A DNA stretch of 64,000 nt from DASTCZ01 sp035308165 (lineage in GTDB: Bacteria; Acidobacteriota; Terriglobia; Acidiferrales; UBA7541). The position numbers and the translations under genes are program-made. The notes under the pieces were generated by a model, which saw only the letters and a list, made by a program, of their open reading frames with translations, had not been told where the DNA came from and did no database searches. Shown in pieces: positions 26,147-34,284 of the stretch (the first letter of the stretch is position 1; every line of letters begins with the position of its first letter). Location of the stretch: assembly GCA_035308165.1 (NCBI GenBank), contig DATGHC010000086.1, positions 17,016-81,015 of the forward strand, given 5' to 3'.

Positions 26147-28228
26147 TTGCGAAATCATTTGGATAACCTTGCGCAAAAACTGTCTCTTGCGGCATTGGTG
26201 TTGTTTCTTTTGCCCGGCGCGGCGTTCGCCCAGCAGCAGCGCTCCGACCGGCTCACGCCCTACGACATTTTCCGTTTGCAGTATTCCGTCGATCCGCAGA
26301 TTTCGCCCGACGGCAGGCGTATCGTGTACGTTCGCCAGTCGGCCAACGTAATGGACGACACGCGCGAATCGAATCTGTGGATCGTGAATTTCGATGGCAG
26401 CGACGACCGCGCCCTCACCAGCGGCCATGACAACGACACCTCGCCACGTTGGTCGCCCGACGGAACCCGCATCGCCTATCTTTCCGGCGCCGACGGGCAC
26501 ACTCAAATCTATGTTCGCTGGATGGACACCGGCCAAACGGCGCGGCTGACGAACATGGAGACCGGCCCGGCGGATATTTCCTGGTCGCCGGATGGAAAGC
26601 AGATCGGGTTCAACGCACGTGTGCACACTGCCGGCCCGCGTCTGACGGACCCACCACATGTTCCCACGGGCGCCAAGTGGGCCGATCCTCCGCGGATGTT
26701 CGACTCGTTGGTCTACCGTTTCAATGGGATGGGATATCTGCCGCCCGGCACGACGCAAATATTCCTCGTTGCCGCTGACGGCGGCGCGCCCCGGCAAGTT
26801 TCGCGTGGCGACGTTTCCTACGGCAGCGCCACCGGGGGCGGGCCCAGTCTGGTCTGGTCGACCGACGGCAAATCGCTGATTTTTTCCGCCAACCTTCATC
26901 CCGATGTGGATTTCAATCCCTCGGACACAGAAGTTTATGAAATGTCCGTGGCCGATGGCGGCGTAAGGCAACTCACGCAGCGAATGGGACCGGACAATGG
27001 GCCGGCGCTGTCTCCGGACGGAAAGCTCATCGCCTACACCGGTTATGACGACAAGTTTCAAGGGCATCAGACCACGCACATGTACCTGATGAATCGTGAC
27101 GGCAGCGATTCGCATATGCTGAGCCTGAAGCTCGATCGCGACGTGAATTCTCTGCGATGGGCCGGCGACGGCAGCGGAATCTATTTTCTTTACGACGATC
27201 AAGGCGACACCAAGCTTGCCTTTGCCACGCTCGATGGCGGAATGCATAACATTACGCAGCATGTCGGCAATACCGCCAATGCGGGCGGCGGTGGCGCGTC
27301 CTTTTCGTTTGGCCCGCGCGGGGAATATGCCTCGACGACGTCGTTGCCCGATAACCCCGGCGGAATCACCGCGGGCGTTGCGGGGCGCGGCGATCCTCGC
27401 CTCATTGTAGAACCCAACCACGAGCTGATTGCGCAGAAACCTCTCGGAAAGGTTGAGGAGATCTGGTGGGATTCCTCGGCCAAGGACAAGCGCAAGATCG
27501 AAGGCTGGATCATCAAGCCGCCGGATTTCAATCCCTCAAAGAAGTATCCATTCATCCTGGAAATTCACGGCGGGCCGTATGGGAATTATGGCGACCGGTT
27601 CGACGTGGAAAAGCAACTGTACGCCGCGATGGGATACGTGGTGTTGTACTCCAATCCGCGCGGCAGCACCAGTTACGGCGAGGAATTCTCCAACCTGATT
27701 CATCACGCCTATCCCGGTGACGATTTCTACGATTTGAATTCCGGCGTGGACGCGGTAATTGCCAAGGGCTATGTGGACACGGACAATTTATTTGTGACCG
27801 GCGGCTCGGGCGGCGGCGTGCTCACCTGCTGGATGGTCGACAATACACAGCGGTTCCGCGCTGCCGCCAGCAACTATCCGGTCATTAACTGGACCAGCTG
27901 GACGCTGACCGCTGATATTCCCATCATCGGCTCGCGGTATTGGTTCCCGTCCGCGCCCTGGGTGGTCCCCGATCAATATGATCAGCGCTCGGTTCTAATG
28001 CACATCAAGAATGTAACCACGCCGACGATGATCATGGTCGGCGAGGAAGATTTCCGCACGCCGGCCTCCGAGTCGGAACAGTATTACGAAGCTCTGAAAC
28101 TCTTGAAAGTTGACACCCTGTTGGTGCGTTTTCCGGGTGAGCCGCACGGGTTGAGCCGCAAGCCCAGCCACCAGATGACCAAAGTAATGTATGTGGCGGC
28201 CTGGTTTGAAAAGCACAAGAAGAAATAG
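26147..28228 (+). CDS. S9 family serine peptidase (prolyl oligopeptidase type), secreted
   Basis: About 693 residues. The best start is TTG at 26147: GGAGG sits at 26136-26140 and the signal peptide (LSLAALVLFLLPGAAFA) follows at once. The ATG at 26093 would place 18 charged residues before it. The N-terminal half is a WD40-like beta propeller with repeats of SPDG (ISPDGRRI, WSPDGTRI, LSPDGKLI). The C-terminal alpha/beta hydrolase has the nucleophile motif GGSGGG, the acidic residue region GEEDFRTP and the catalytic His in GEPHGLSRKPSH. It should cut small peptides in the periplasm. Confidence 0.9.
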   Translation: MRNHLDNLAQKLSLAALVLFLLPGAAFAQQQRSDRLTPYDIFRLQYSVDPQISPDGRRIVYVRQSANVMDDTRESNLWIVNFDGSDDRALTSGHDNDTSPRWSPDGTRIAYLSGADGHTQIYVRWMDTGQTARLTNMETGPADISWSPDGKQIGFNARVHTAGPRLTDPPHVPTGAKWADPPRMFDSLVYRFNGMGYLPPGTTQIFLVAADGGAPRQVSRGDVSYGSATGGGPSLVWSTDGKSLIFSANLHPDVDFNPSDTEVYEMSVADGGVRQLTQRMGPDNGPALSPDGKLIAYTGYDDKFQGHQTTHMYLMNRDGSDSHMLSLKLDRDVNSLRWAGDGSGIYFLYDDQGDTKLAFATLDGGMHNITQHVGNTANAGGGGASFSFGPRGEYASTTSLPDNPGGITAGVAGRGDPRLIVEPNHELIAQKPLGKVEEIWWDSSAKDKRKIEGWIIKPPDFNPSKKYPFILEIHGGPYGNYGDRFDVEKQLYAAMGYVVLYSNPRGSTSYGEEFSNLIHHAYPGDDFYDLNSGVDAVIAKGYVDTDNLFVTGGSGGGVLTCWMVDNTQRFRAAASNYPVINWTSWTLTADIPIIGSRYWFPSAPWVVPDQYDQRSVLMHIKNVTTPTMIMVGEEDFRTPASESEQYYEALKLLKVDTLLVRFPGEPHGLSRKPSHQMTKVMYVAAWFEKHKKK

Positions 28229-28234
28229 AATCAG

Positions 28235-29017
28235 TTAGAAGAAAATGAATCGCTTGCGTTTGCGGAATTTGGGTGCTGCGCTTTTATCCACCGGCGGTTC
28301 AGGTTGATAAGGAAGAGACCGCCCTTCCAGCGCCGCCATTGGATTTTCCACGAACAGCGCTCTTGCGCGCGGCTCTCCGTACCGCCTCGCCACCAGGTCA
28401 TGCGCCTCCCGCAATTTCAGCGGGCGCCCCGTCACGCTATGCGCATCACTGGCCACGAAATGGATTCGCTCGTCATCCATCCAGTTGATCAACAGCTTTG
28501 AAGTGTCCTTGCCGAACCGCCCCAATAAGGATTGCGCGGTCACCTGCACGTAACAGCCCTGACGCAGCCAACGCCAAAGTTTTTCCGGCTGGTGCCGAAT
28601 CAGTCCGTTGCGTTCGGGATGCGTGATGATCACACTGAGGCCAAGAAGTTGCAGCGTGTGAAGTGTGTCGTCAATGTTGGGCGGAATGGCGAAATCCGCG
28701 AATTCCACCAGAAGATAACTTTTCTGATTCAGCGTGTACTTGGCCGTGTTGGCTTGGATGTCCTGCAGGTTTTCGTAGCTCAGGTGAAAGTCGCAGCCGG
28801 TAAATATCTGCAGCCGATCTTGCAAGCGCGCTTGCAGCTCTTCCCGTCGCTCGCGGATCAATTCCGGCCGAAACGTATATTCAGAATTTGCGTGCGGGGT
28901 GGCGATGACATGGGTAATGCCGTCGGCGATGGCCACTTCGGCCATTCGCACGGAATCCTCAAGAGTTTTCGCGCCGTCATCGAGGCCGTACAGGACGTGG
29001 CAGTGAATATCAACCAT
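28235..29017 (-). CDS. CpsB/CapC-type PHP-domain tyrosine-protein phosphatase
   Basis: 260 residues from ATG 29017. The start is placed so that MVDIHCHVLYGLDDGA, the canonical N-terminus of the family, is at the beginning. The open frame goes on upstream to 29065. PHP metal ligands are visible in DIHCH, IATPH, THPERN and VASDAHS. These Mn-dependent phosphatases dephosphorylate tyrosine kinases of capsule export (Wze/CpsD type). No capsule genes adjoin it here. The basic C-terminus (KFRKRKRFIFF) is unusual. It is convergent with the S9 peptidase gene. Confidence 0.88.
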   Translation of the reverse strand: MVDIHCHVLYGLDDGAKTLEDSVRMAEVAIADGITHVIATPHANSEYTFRPELIRERREELQARLQDRLQIFTGCDFHLSYENLQDIQANTAKYTLNQKSYLLVEFADFAIPPNIDDTLHTLQLLGLSVIITHPERNGLIRHQPEKLWRWLRQGCYVQVTAQSLLGRFGKDTSKLLINWMDDERIHFVASDAHSVTGRPLKLREAHDLVARRYGEPRARALFVENPMAALEGRSLPYQPEPPVDKSAAPKFRKRKRFIFF

Positions 29018-29269
29018 TGAGTACAAACGATATAAGAACAATCCGCGCGGGGCAACGCCCGACATTCCAAATATGGATCAGTGACCATGTCCGCATGACT
29101 CCTAGGCAATTCGTTTTGTTCATCGGGACAGTCACCTGTCATCTGGCCAGTTGCAATACCTGTCCACTAATTGGACTCCTGACCAGCTTATTTCCTCAGA
29201 ACCAATGTCTATCCTCCTCCCACGGGCCGCGATCCTAAGGCGGCTGTGTGCTTGCCCAGGAGGAAGAAC

Positions 29270-31354
29270 ATGCGAGTTTTGCTTCGCAGCGCTTTGATAG
29301 CCAGTTTCATATTGATACTAAACGGCTTACCGCTAAGTGCTCAGGATTGGCAGGAGATGGGACCCTCTGGCGGCGACGTCCGCACCATGGGCACCGACTC
29401 GCGCGATCCCGACGCTTTTTACATCGGCACCGTGGACGGACACATTTTCGCCTCCAAGGACGCCGGCGCCCACTGGAAGTTGATTGGGCGCGTTGGCGAC
29501 CGTGCCGACACGGTAGTCATGGCTATCATTGTGGACCGCCGCGAATCGCGACGGCTGTTTGCCGCAACTCGCACATTGGGTGAAGGTGGAGGCGGAGTTT
29601 TCCGCAGCGACGACGGCGGCGCAACCTGGAAATCTGCGGGGCTTGCCGGCCAGACCGTGCGCGCACTGGTGCAGGCGGAATCCGATCCAACGCTCTTCTT
29701 TGCCGGAACGCTGGATGGCGTTTATCGTTCACACGGTGACGTTGGACTGTGGGAGCGCATCTCTCCGGCAAATCATGCCGACCTGCGGAATTTCGACTCA
29801 CTCGCTCCCGACCCCCGCGATCCCAACGTTCTGTATGCGGGAACCTATCACTTGCCCTGGAAAACCACGGATGGCGGGCAGCACTGGCAATCCGTTCCCA
29901 CCGGCATGGTGGATGATTCCGACGTGATGAGCATCACCTTCGATCCCGCAAATCCGGATCGCGTTTATTCCAGCGCCTGCTCGGGCATCTACCACAGCGA
30001 TAACGGCGGGGCGCACTGGTCAAAATACGGCGGGATACCCTTCTTATCGCGGCGCACGCAAATCATTCGCCAGGATCCCGCCAATCCCGCGACTGTCTAT
30101 GCAGGAACTACGGACGGCCTCTGGAAGACCACCAACTCCGGAGCGACCTGGTCGCGTGTGACCGCGCCGAATTGGACCATCAGCGGGTTGATCCTCGATT
30201 CGCGCCGGCCGGGACGCATCGTTTTGGGCGTCGAAGGCCAGGGCGTTTACATCAGCCACGATTCCGGCTCGACATTTACCGCGACCAATGAAGGATTCAC
30301 CCATCGCCAAGTGCGCGAGCTGGTGATTGATCCCAAACAGCCCGCGCGGATGTTGTTGGTGCTGACCAACTCCGTTGATCCGATTTTTGCTAGCTCGGAT
30401 GGCGGGCGCACTTGGACGGCGCTTGGGCATGGAACCAGCGCGCAAACTCTGCGCCACGTATTCGCGGCGCCTGATGGCTGGTGGGCCACTCCGCAATCCG
30501 GCGGCCTGCAGCACTTTGACGCGGCCCGCGGAAGCTGGGTGCAAACCGGAACCGTGGTGACCAAGGTCGCCGCTCCTGTCGCCCGCAGCACCAAGGCCAA
30601 GCCGGGCGCGAAGTCTTCGTCCGCCAAGGCCACTCCAGCTACTGCAAATTCAACTGCCTCGGCCAAAGTGGCGACCAGCTCCCATCCGCTTCGCAGCCAG
30701 GTATATGACCTGGCCTTTAGCGGCAACCTCTGGCTCGCGGGCACTTCAGAAGGGCTGCTTGCCTCTCGAGACCACGGAACAACTTGGTCGGAGCTCGGTT
30801 CCGGCTCGGCAACTTCCGCTGCTTCTCGCGCTTCTGGGAAGGAAGCTATCCACGAAGTTCGCATCTCCGCGGACGGAACCTCGATGTGGGTGCTGTCCGA
30901 TACGCGGCTGGCCATCTCTCGCGACGGTGGCGTTAATTGGGCCACTGCAGACGCCACACTCCGTCCCCGGGAGACCGCCCGGCTGGTGATGGTGGGCGAA
31001 TCCACGGTGATCGCGCTGTATAACAGCGGCGGCACGATCTCTCGCGACTCCGGACTAACCTGGCGCCCGTTGAACCTGCCCGACGCACAAGTGGAGGATT
31101 TGGCTGTTGAGGGAGACGAGTGGATCTTGTCCACGCGCCAACATGGTCTGTTCGTTTCCGCCGATCAGGCCAAGACCTGGAGGCATCTCAGCGGGCAACT
31201 GGGCGAAGGCAGCTTCACCTCGCTGGCCGCGGAAACTTCTCCCCGGCTGGTGCTGGCGGCATCGCCCACCGATGGATTATTCGCAGTGCGAGCACCCATC
31301 GGCGCGAGTTCCGCTTCGACGAAACCTGGTCTGGAGAGAGAGCAGCAAAAGTAA
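29270..31354 (+). CDS. Secreted BNR/YCF48-like beta-propeller protein
   Basis: 694 residues from ATG 29270, chosen for AGGAGG just upstream and for the signal peptide (RSALIASFILILNGLPLSA). The body has many Asp-box-like units (S-x-D-x-G-x-x-W, for example SKDAGAHW, SDDGGATW, TTDGGQHW, SDNGGAHW). These build a sortilin/YCF48-type propeller as in sialidase-like and photosystem-assembly-like proteins. An Ala/Lys/Ser-rich linker near residue 440 divides two propeller parts. No catalytic residues can be assigned. A very long hairpin terminator follows. Confidence 0.82.
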   Translation: MRVLLRSALIASFILILNGLPLSAQDWQEMGPSGGDVRTMGTDSRDPDAFYIGTVDGHIFASKDAGAHWKLIGRVGDRADTVVMAIIVDRRESRRLFAATRTLGEGGGGVFRSDDGGATWKSAGLAGQTVRALVQAESDPTLFFAGTLDGVYRSHGDVGLWERISPANHADLRNFDSLAPDPRDPNVLYAGTYHLPWKTTDGGQHWQSVPTGMVDDSDVMSITFDPANPDRVYSSACSGIYHSDNGGAHWSKYGGIPFLSRRTQIIRQDPANPATVYAGTTDGLWKTTNSGATWSRVTAPNWTISGLILDSRRPGRIVLGVEGQGVYISHDSGSTFTATNEGFTHRQVRELVIDPKQPARMLLVLTNSVDPIFASSDGGRTWTALGHGTSAQTLRHVFAAPDGWWATPQSGGLQHFDAARGSWVQTGTVVTKVAAPVARSTKAKPGAKSSSAKATPATANSTASAKVATSSHPLRSQVYDLAFSGNLWLAGTSEGLLASRDHGTTWSELGSGSATSAASRASGKEAIHEVRISADGTSMWVLSDTRLAISRDGGVNWATADATLRPRETARLVMVGESTVIALYNSGGTISRDSGLTWRPLNLPDAQVEDLAVEGDEWILSTRQHGLFVSADQAKTWRHLSGQLGEGSFTSLAAETSPRLVLAASPTDGLFAVRAPIGASSASTKPGLEREQQK

Positions 31355-31378
31355 TCGTAATTATCTGACTGAATCTTA

Positions 31379-31454
31379 GGGGCGCTGCTTGCTGTGCCGG
31401 TTTCCTTTGAACAACGAACCGGGGCACAGCAAGCAGCGCCCTTTTGGCTTTTTC
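31379..31454. terminator. Long bidirectional hairpin terminator between convergent genes
   Basis: GGGCGCTGCTTGCTGTGCC with GGTT pairs with AACC-GGGGCACAGCAAGCAGCGCCC across a loop of about 14 bases, giving a stem of more than 20 bp. TTTTGGCTTTTT follows on the plus strand. It lies between the convergent BNR and CPBP genes and should end transcription from the left; on the other strand there is no clear T tract. Confidence 0.75.
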
Positions 31455-32910
31455 ACGAAGGACTTCCCAGTTCGCTCCCCGCGGATAGTTGAGGTTCCTC
31501 AGTCAAAATAGGCGGCGGCCAATACTTGAATAAAACGTATCCGAGCAGCCCGTAACAAACTATTACGATCGCCATTGGTATATGAGGATCCAGAAATAGC
31601 CCAGAATTAACACCTGAGAAAACCAAAGCATTATGCAATCCATGGCCAAGAATAGCCGGCCAGATGGATCCGGAACGTAGAGTCAGCCAGCCCAAAACGT
31701 AGCTCATGGAAATGCAAAGGCCCAGGCGGAAGGCAAGAATTTGCAAAACGTCATAGTCCTGCATCGCCCGCTGGAAGTCTCCTAGAAAATGGTATCCACT
31801 CCATGACAGGCCGATCAGCAGGATCCCGCGTGAAACTCCGTACTGGCGGATAAACCGGGGCTGCAGGTAGCCACGCCAAATAATTTCCTCGAACCCGGCG
31901 CTCAATATATTCCAGAGATAAAAAGGATCTGGAAACTGAAAGTACGTAGTGAAATATGGAGACATCAAACTGCCTAATTCGTGAATCCGCCATTGAATTC
32001 GGTCCCGCGTGTATGCAACCAGATTTGGGATCCAATTAACTGCGACCGGAATCGTGGCTCCAATAATTCCGAATTTGAGCTTTGGCGGACTTATGAATTG
32101 TTTGAAATCTTTCCAACGGTCTTCTCCATCTGACCAAGCCGCCACGCCTGCGACAAGCGCTACGGCAAATGCTCCACTGACGATTGAAAGTTCGTTGACG
32201 AAACGGCCATTCACAAATCTCTGCAGGCCGAGGCTCACCACAAGATAGAAAATGTATCTGGTGATATTTACGAGTGACATTCCAGGGATTGATATCCAGA
32301 TGAAGATCTCAATCCTATTCCACGCGGAGTCCAAATCACGCACCGTTGTTTGCACCGATGGCAGCGACAGAGGAAGTGATGCCAAACCCAAGGACTGGCG
32401 TGAAAGGAAGACAAGTATCAACACCATCCCGAGGACGCTCATGTGCAGCGCCGGACCTAAATTCCAAAGAGTGTGGAGGAACCAGGAACTGTTGTGACTG
32501 GTTTTATTCAAAACAGAACTAAATCGCGGCTCTAGTTGTGAGACCAGGTCAAGGAACCACCAGCATATCAACACGATCCCCGAGATTGCGGGAAAGCAAA
32601 CGAAGCCGAGAATTCTTCGGATTTGATTTTTCCCAGGCCAGAAGCAGACGAATACGCCTGCGCCTCCAGCGAAAACAATCGGGATTCGCGCAACCATCGA
32701 ATAAAATATCCAGGGCTGAAAATTATCTGTGTCTAGGGCCTGAGTCGAAATCAACGACCCGGCTCCGTGTTCGACGTGCACCGGGAAGCAGCGCAATTGC
32801 ATGCAAATGAGAAGAAGCAAAGATCCGACAAGAAACAGAAGTTGGGCCGGGTCCCTGGGGATGATGGACCGCAAAATAGAAAGTAATCGCTTCACCTGCA
32901 GACTCTCCAA
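31453..32910 (-). CDS. CPBP family intramembrane metalloprotease
   Basis: 485 residues with roughly ten hydrophobic helices. The CPBP motifs are intact: EEIIWRGYLQ (E-E-x-x-x-R) near residue 345, an intermediate HFLGDF, and HGLHNALVF near 430. This Rce1/CPBP superfamily cuts proteins within membranes or matures prenylated and peptide substrates. The long extra N-terminal membrane region is not part of the core domain. AT-richer than its neighbours. The substrate cannot be read from context. Confidence 0.85.
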   Translation of the reverse strand: MESLQVKRLLSILRSIIPRDPAQLLFLVGSLLLLICMQLRCFPVHVEHGAGSLISTQALDTDNFQPWIFYSMVARIPIVFAGGAGVFVCFWPGKNQIRRILGFVCFPAISGIVLICWWFLDLVSQLEPRFSSVLNKTSHNSSWFLHTLWNLGPALHMSVLGMVLILVFLSRQSLGLASLPLSLPSVQTTVRDLDSAWNRIEIFIWISIPGMSLVNITRYIFYLVVSLGLQRFVNGRFVNELSIVSGAFAVALVAGVAAWSDGEDRWKDFKQFISPPKLKFGIIGATIPVAVNWIPNLVAYTRDRIQWRIHELGSLMSPYFTTYFQFPDPFYLWNILSAGFEEIIWRGYLQPRFIRQYGVSRGILLIGLSWSGYHFLGDFQRAMQDYDVLQILAFRLGLCISMSYVLGWLTLRSGSIWPAILGHGLHNALVFSGVNSGLFLDPHIPMAIVIVCYGLLGYVLFKYWPPPILTEEPQLSAGSELGSPS

Positions 32911-33009
32911 CTCGGGTGGATGATGCGCTATGTAATTACCGTAAGCTCACTTAAATCACAAGAGGAAGCGAAACGAAGATTTCGATTAAGTGGGGGTTCA
33001 CCAATGGAC

Positions 33010-33396
33010 TCACCGAATGAGCCAAGCGGAAGTAATCTGCCAAATCCCCAGCACGAACAGAAAAATTGCAAACACTCTCCGCATCCGCCGCGGAGAAAGC
33101 GCTTGCGCCAGCCGGCTGCCCGCCAATCCACCCAGAAAAACTCCCGGCATGATCAGCAGGCCCACTTTCCAGCTTACCTGCCCTGCGTGCGCATAATTGA
33201 GGAACGCCAGAATGCCAACCGGCGGCACTAGCGCGACGAGGCTCGTGCCTTGCGCCAGATGTTGCTCAAATCCAAAAAGCAACACCAGCAGCGGCACCAA
33301 AAGCACGCCGCCGCCGACCCCGAATAATCCCGCGGCAACGCCCACTCCACAAGCCACCACCAAGATCAGAGACAACTTGACGCGGCGATCAAGCAC
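33010..33396 (-). CDS. Half-size TauE/SafE family membrane protein (second)
   Basis: 128 residues, about half the usual 250. It holds one TauE/SafE repeat: GLFGVGGGVLLVPLLV, then QHLAQGTSLVALVP, and about four transmembrane helices. Its start overlaps the end of the sister gene by eight bases. The two are paralogous repeats encoded by separate genes rather than one fused transporter, so a heterodimer is expected to form the usual eight-helix unit. Family members export or import sulfite, sulfonates or other anions. The substrate is unknown. Confidence 0.82.
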   Translation of the reverse strand: MLDRRVKLSLILVVACGVGVAAGLFGVGGGVLLVPLLVLLFGFEQHLAQGTSLVALVPPVGILAFLNYAHAGQVSWKVGLLIMPGVFLGGLAGSRLAQALSPRRMRRVFAIFLFVLGIWQITSAWLIR

Positions 33397-33781
33397 CGGA
33401 TTCTTTCTCCCCGGGCTCCGGCCGCGATTTGAACCACAACAGAGTTGCCGCCACCAGTATGAAAATTCCGAATGCGCCTTGCAAATCGCGCGAATTCATC
33501 TGTATTGCGATTTTGCTGCCGAAATATCCGCCGAGTAGAAAACCCAGCGCGCACATGACCCCCGCCCACAAATCCACATGCTTCTTGCGCCAATAAATCA
33601 GCAGTGCTCCCAACCCCAACGGAGGCAATTGCAGGAACAGCGAGGTGCCCTGCGCCATGTGCTGGTCCATGGCCAGCAAATAAACCATCGCGGGGACCAG
33701 GACCACGCCGCCCCCAATGCCCATCAACCCGACGAGCACGCCGACCGCCAGCCCCATCAGCACCACACCCGCGTACCACAT
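33389..33781 (-). CDS. Half-size TauE/SafE family membrane protein (first)
   Basis: 130 residues. GLMGIGGGVVLVPAMV and QHMAQGTSLFLQLPP mirror the sister protein almost position by position. There are about four hydrophobic helices and a charged tail. It is transcribed first and overlaps the sister gene. I see no frameshift to explain the split: each part has its own start and a complete repeat. Divergent from the PadR gene. Confidence 0.82.
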   Translation of the reverse strand: MWYAGVVLMGLAVGVLVGLMGIGGGVVLVPAMVYLLAMDQHMAQGTSLFLQLPPLGLGALLIYWRKKHVDLWAGVMCALGFLLGGYFGSKIAIQMNSRDLQGAFGIFILVAATLLWFKSRPEPGEKESGA

Positions 33782-33945
33782 TCGTGCCGCACCCCGGTTC
33801 GCAATCTTGCTTCACTTTTCCCGCCCGGGCAACCGGAATAGCGGCTAACCATTGCTCAAATTCCCAGTCCAATGGTCAGGATGCCTTCTCCTTGACATTC
33901 TACAGGTGAAACAATTAGCCTTGTCGAACGTCTAGGAGAGTAGAG

Positions 33946-34284
33946 ATGACCACCAACCCCATCAAGTCCGACCTGTTGCAGGGCACGCTCGACTTGTTGA
34001 TCCTGAAAACCCTGGCGGCGGGGCCCATGCACGGCTACGGCGTCTCGCTGCGCATCCAGGAGATATCGAGCGACGCCTTACAGGTGCGCCAGGGCTCGCT
34101 GTATCCGGCGCTGCACCGTCTGGAACGGCGCGGATGGATCATGTCCGAGTGGGGCGACTCAGAAAATAACCGCAAGGCGAAATTTTACCGCCTCACGCGG
34201 GCAGGCAAGCGGCAGCTCGGAATAGAAGAATCAAACTGGGAGCGACTCAAAGCGGCCATCGGACAGGTGTTGAGTGCGGTTTAA
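33946..34284 (+). CDS. PadR family transcriptional regulator, acidobacterial type
   Basis: 112 residues with a winged helix: LLQGTLDLLILKTLAAGPMHGYG, then QVRQGSLYPALHRLERRGWI, the standard PadR signature. The ATG has AGGAGAG a few bases upstream. A perfect -35 hexamer TTGACA lies at 33892-33897, though the -10 is poor. In acidobacteria this PadR subfamily (TIGR03433) commonly precedes orphan permeases, as here, where its end overlaps the frame of the first ADOP gene. It is expected to repress the permease cluster. Confidence 0.92.
   Translation: MTTNPIKSDLLQGTLDLLILKTLAAGPMHGYGVSLRIQEISSDALQVRQGSLYPALHRLERRGWIMSEWGDSENNRKAKFYRLTRAGKRQLGIEESNWERLKAAIGQVLSAV

Noticed and set aside
26075..27421. 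A 448-codon minus-strand open frame
   Set aside because: It lies opposite the S9 peptidase, whose signal peptide, propeller and catalytic motifs are clear. The antisense frame has no recognisable domain.
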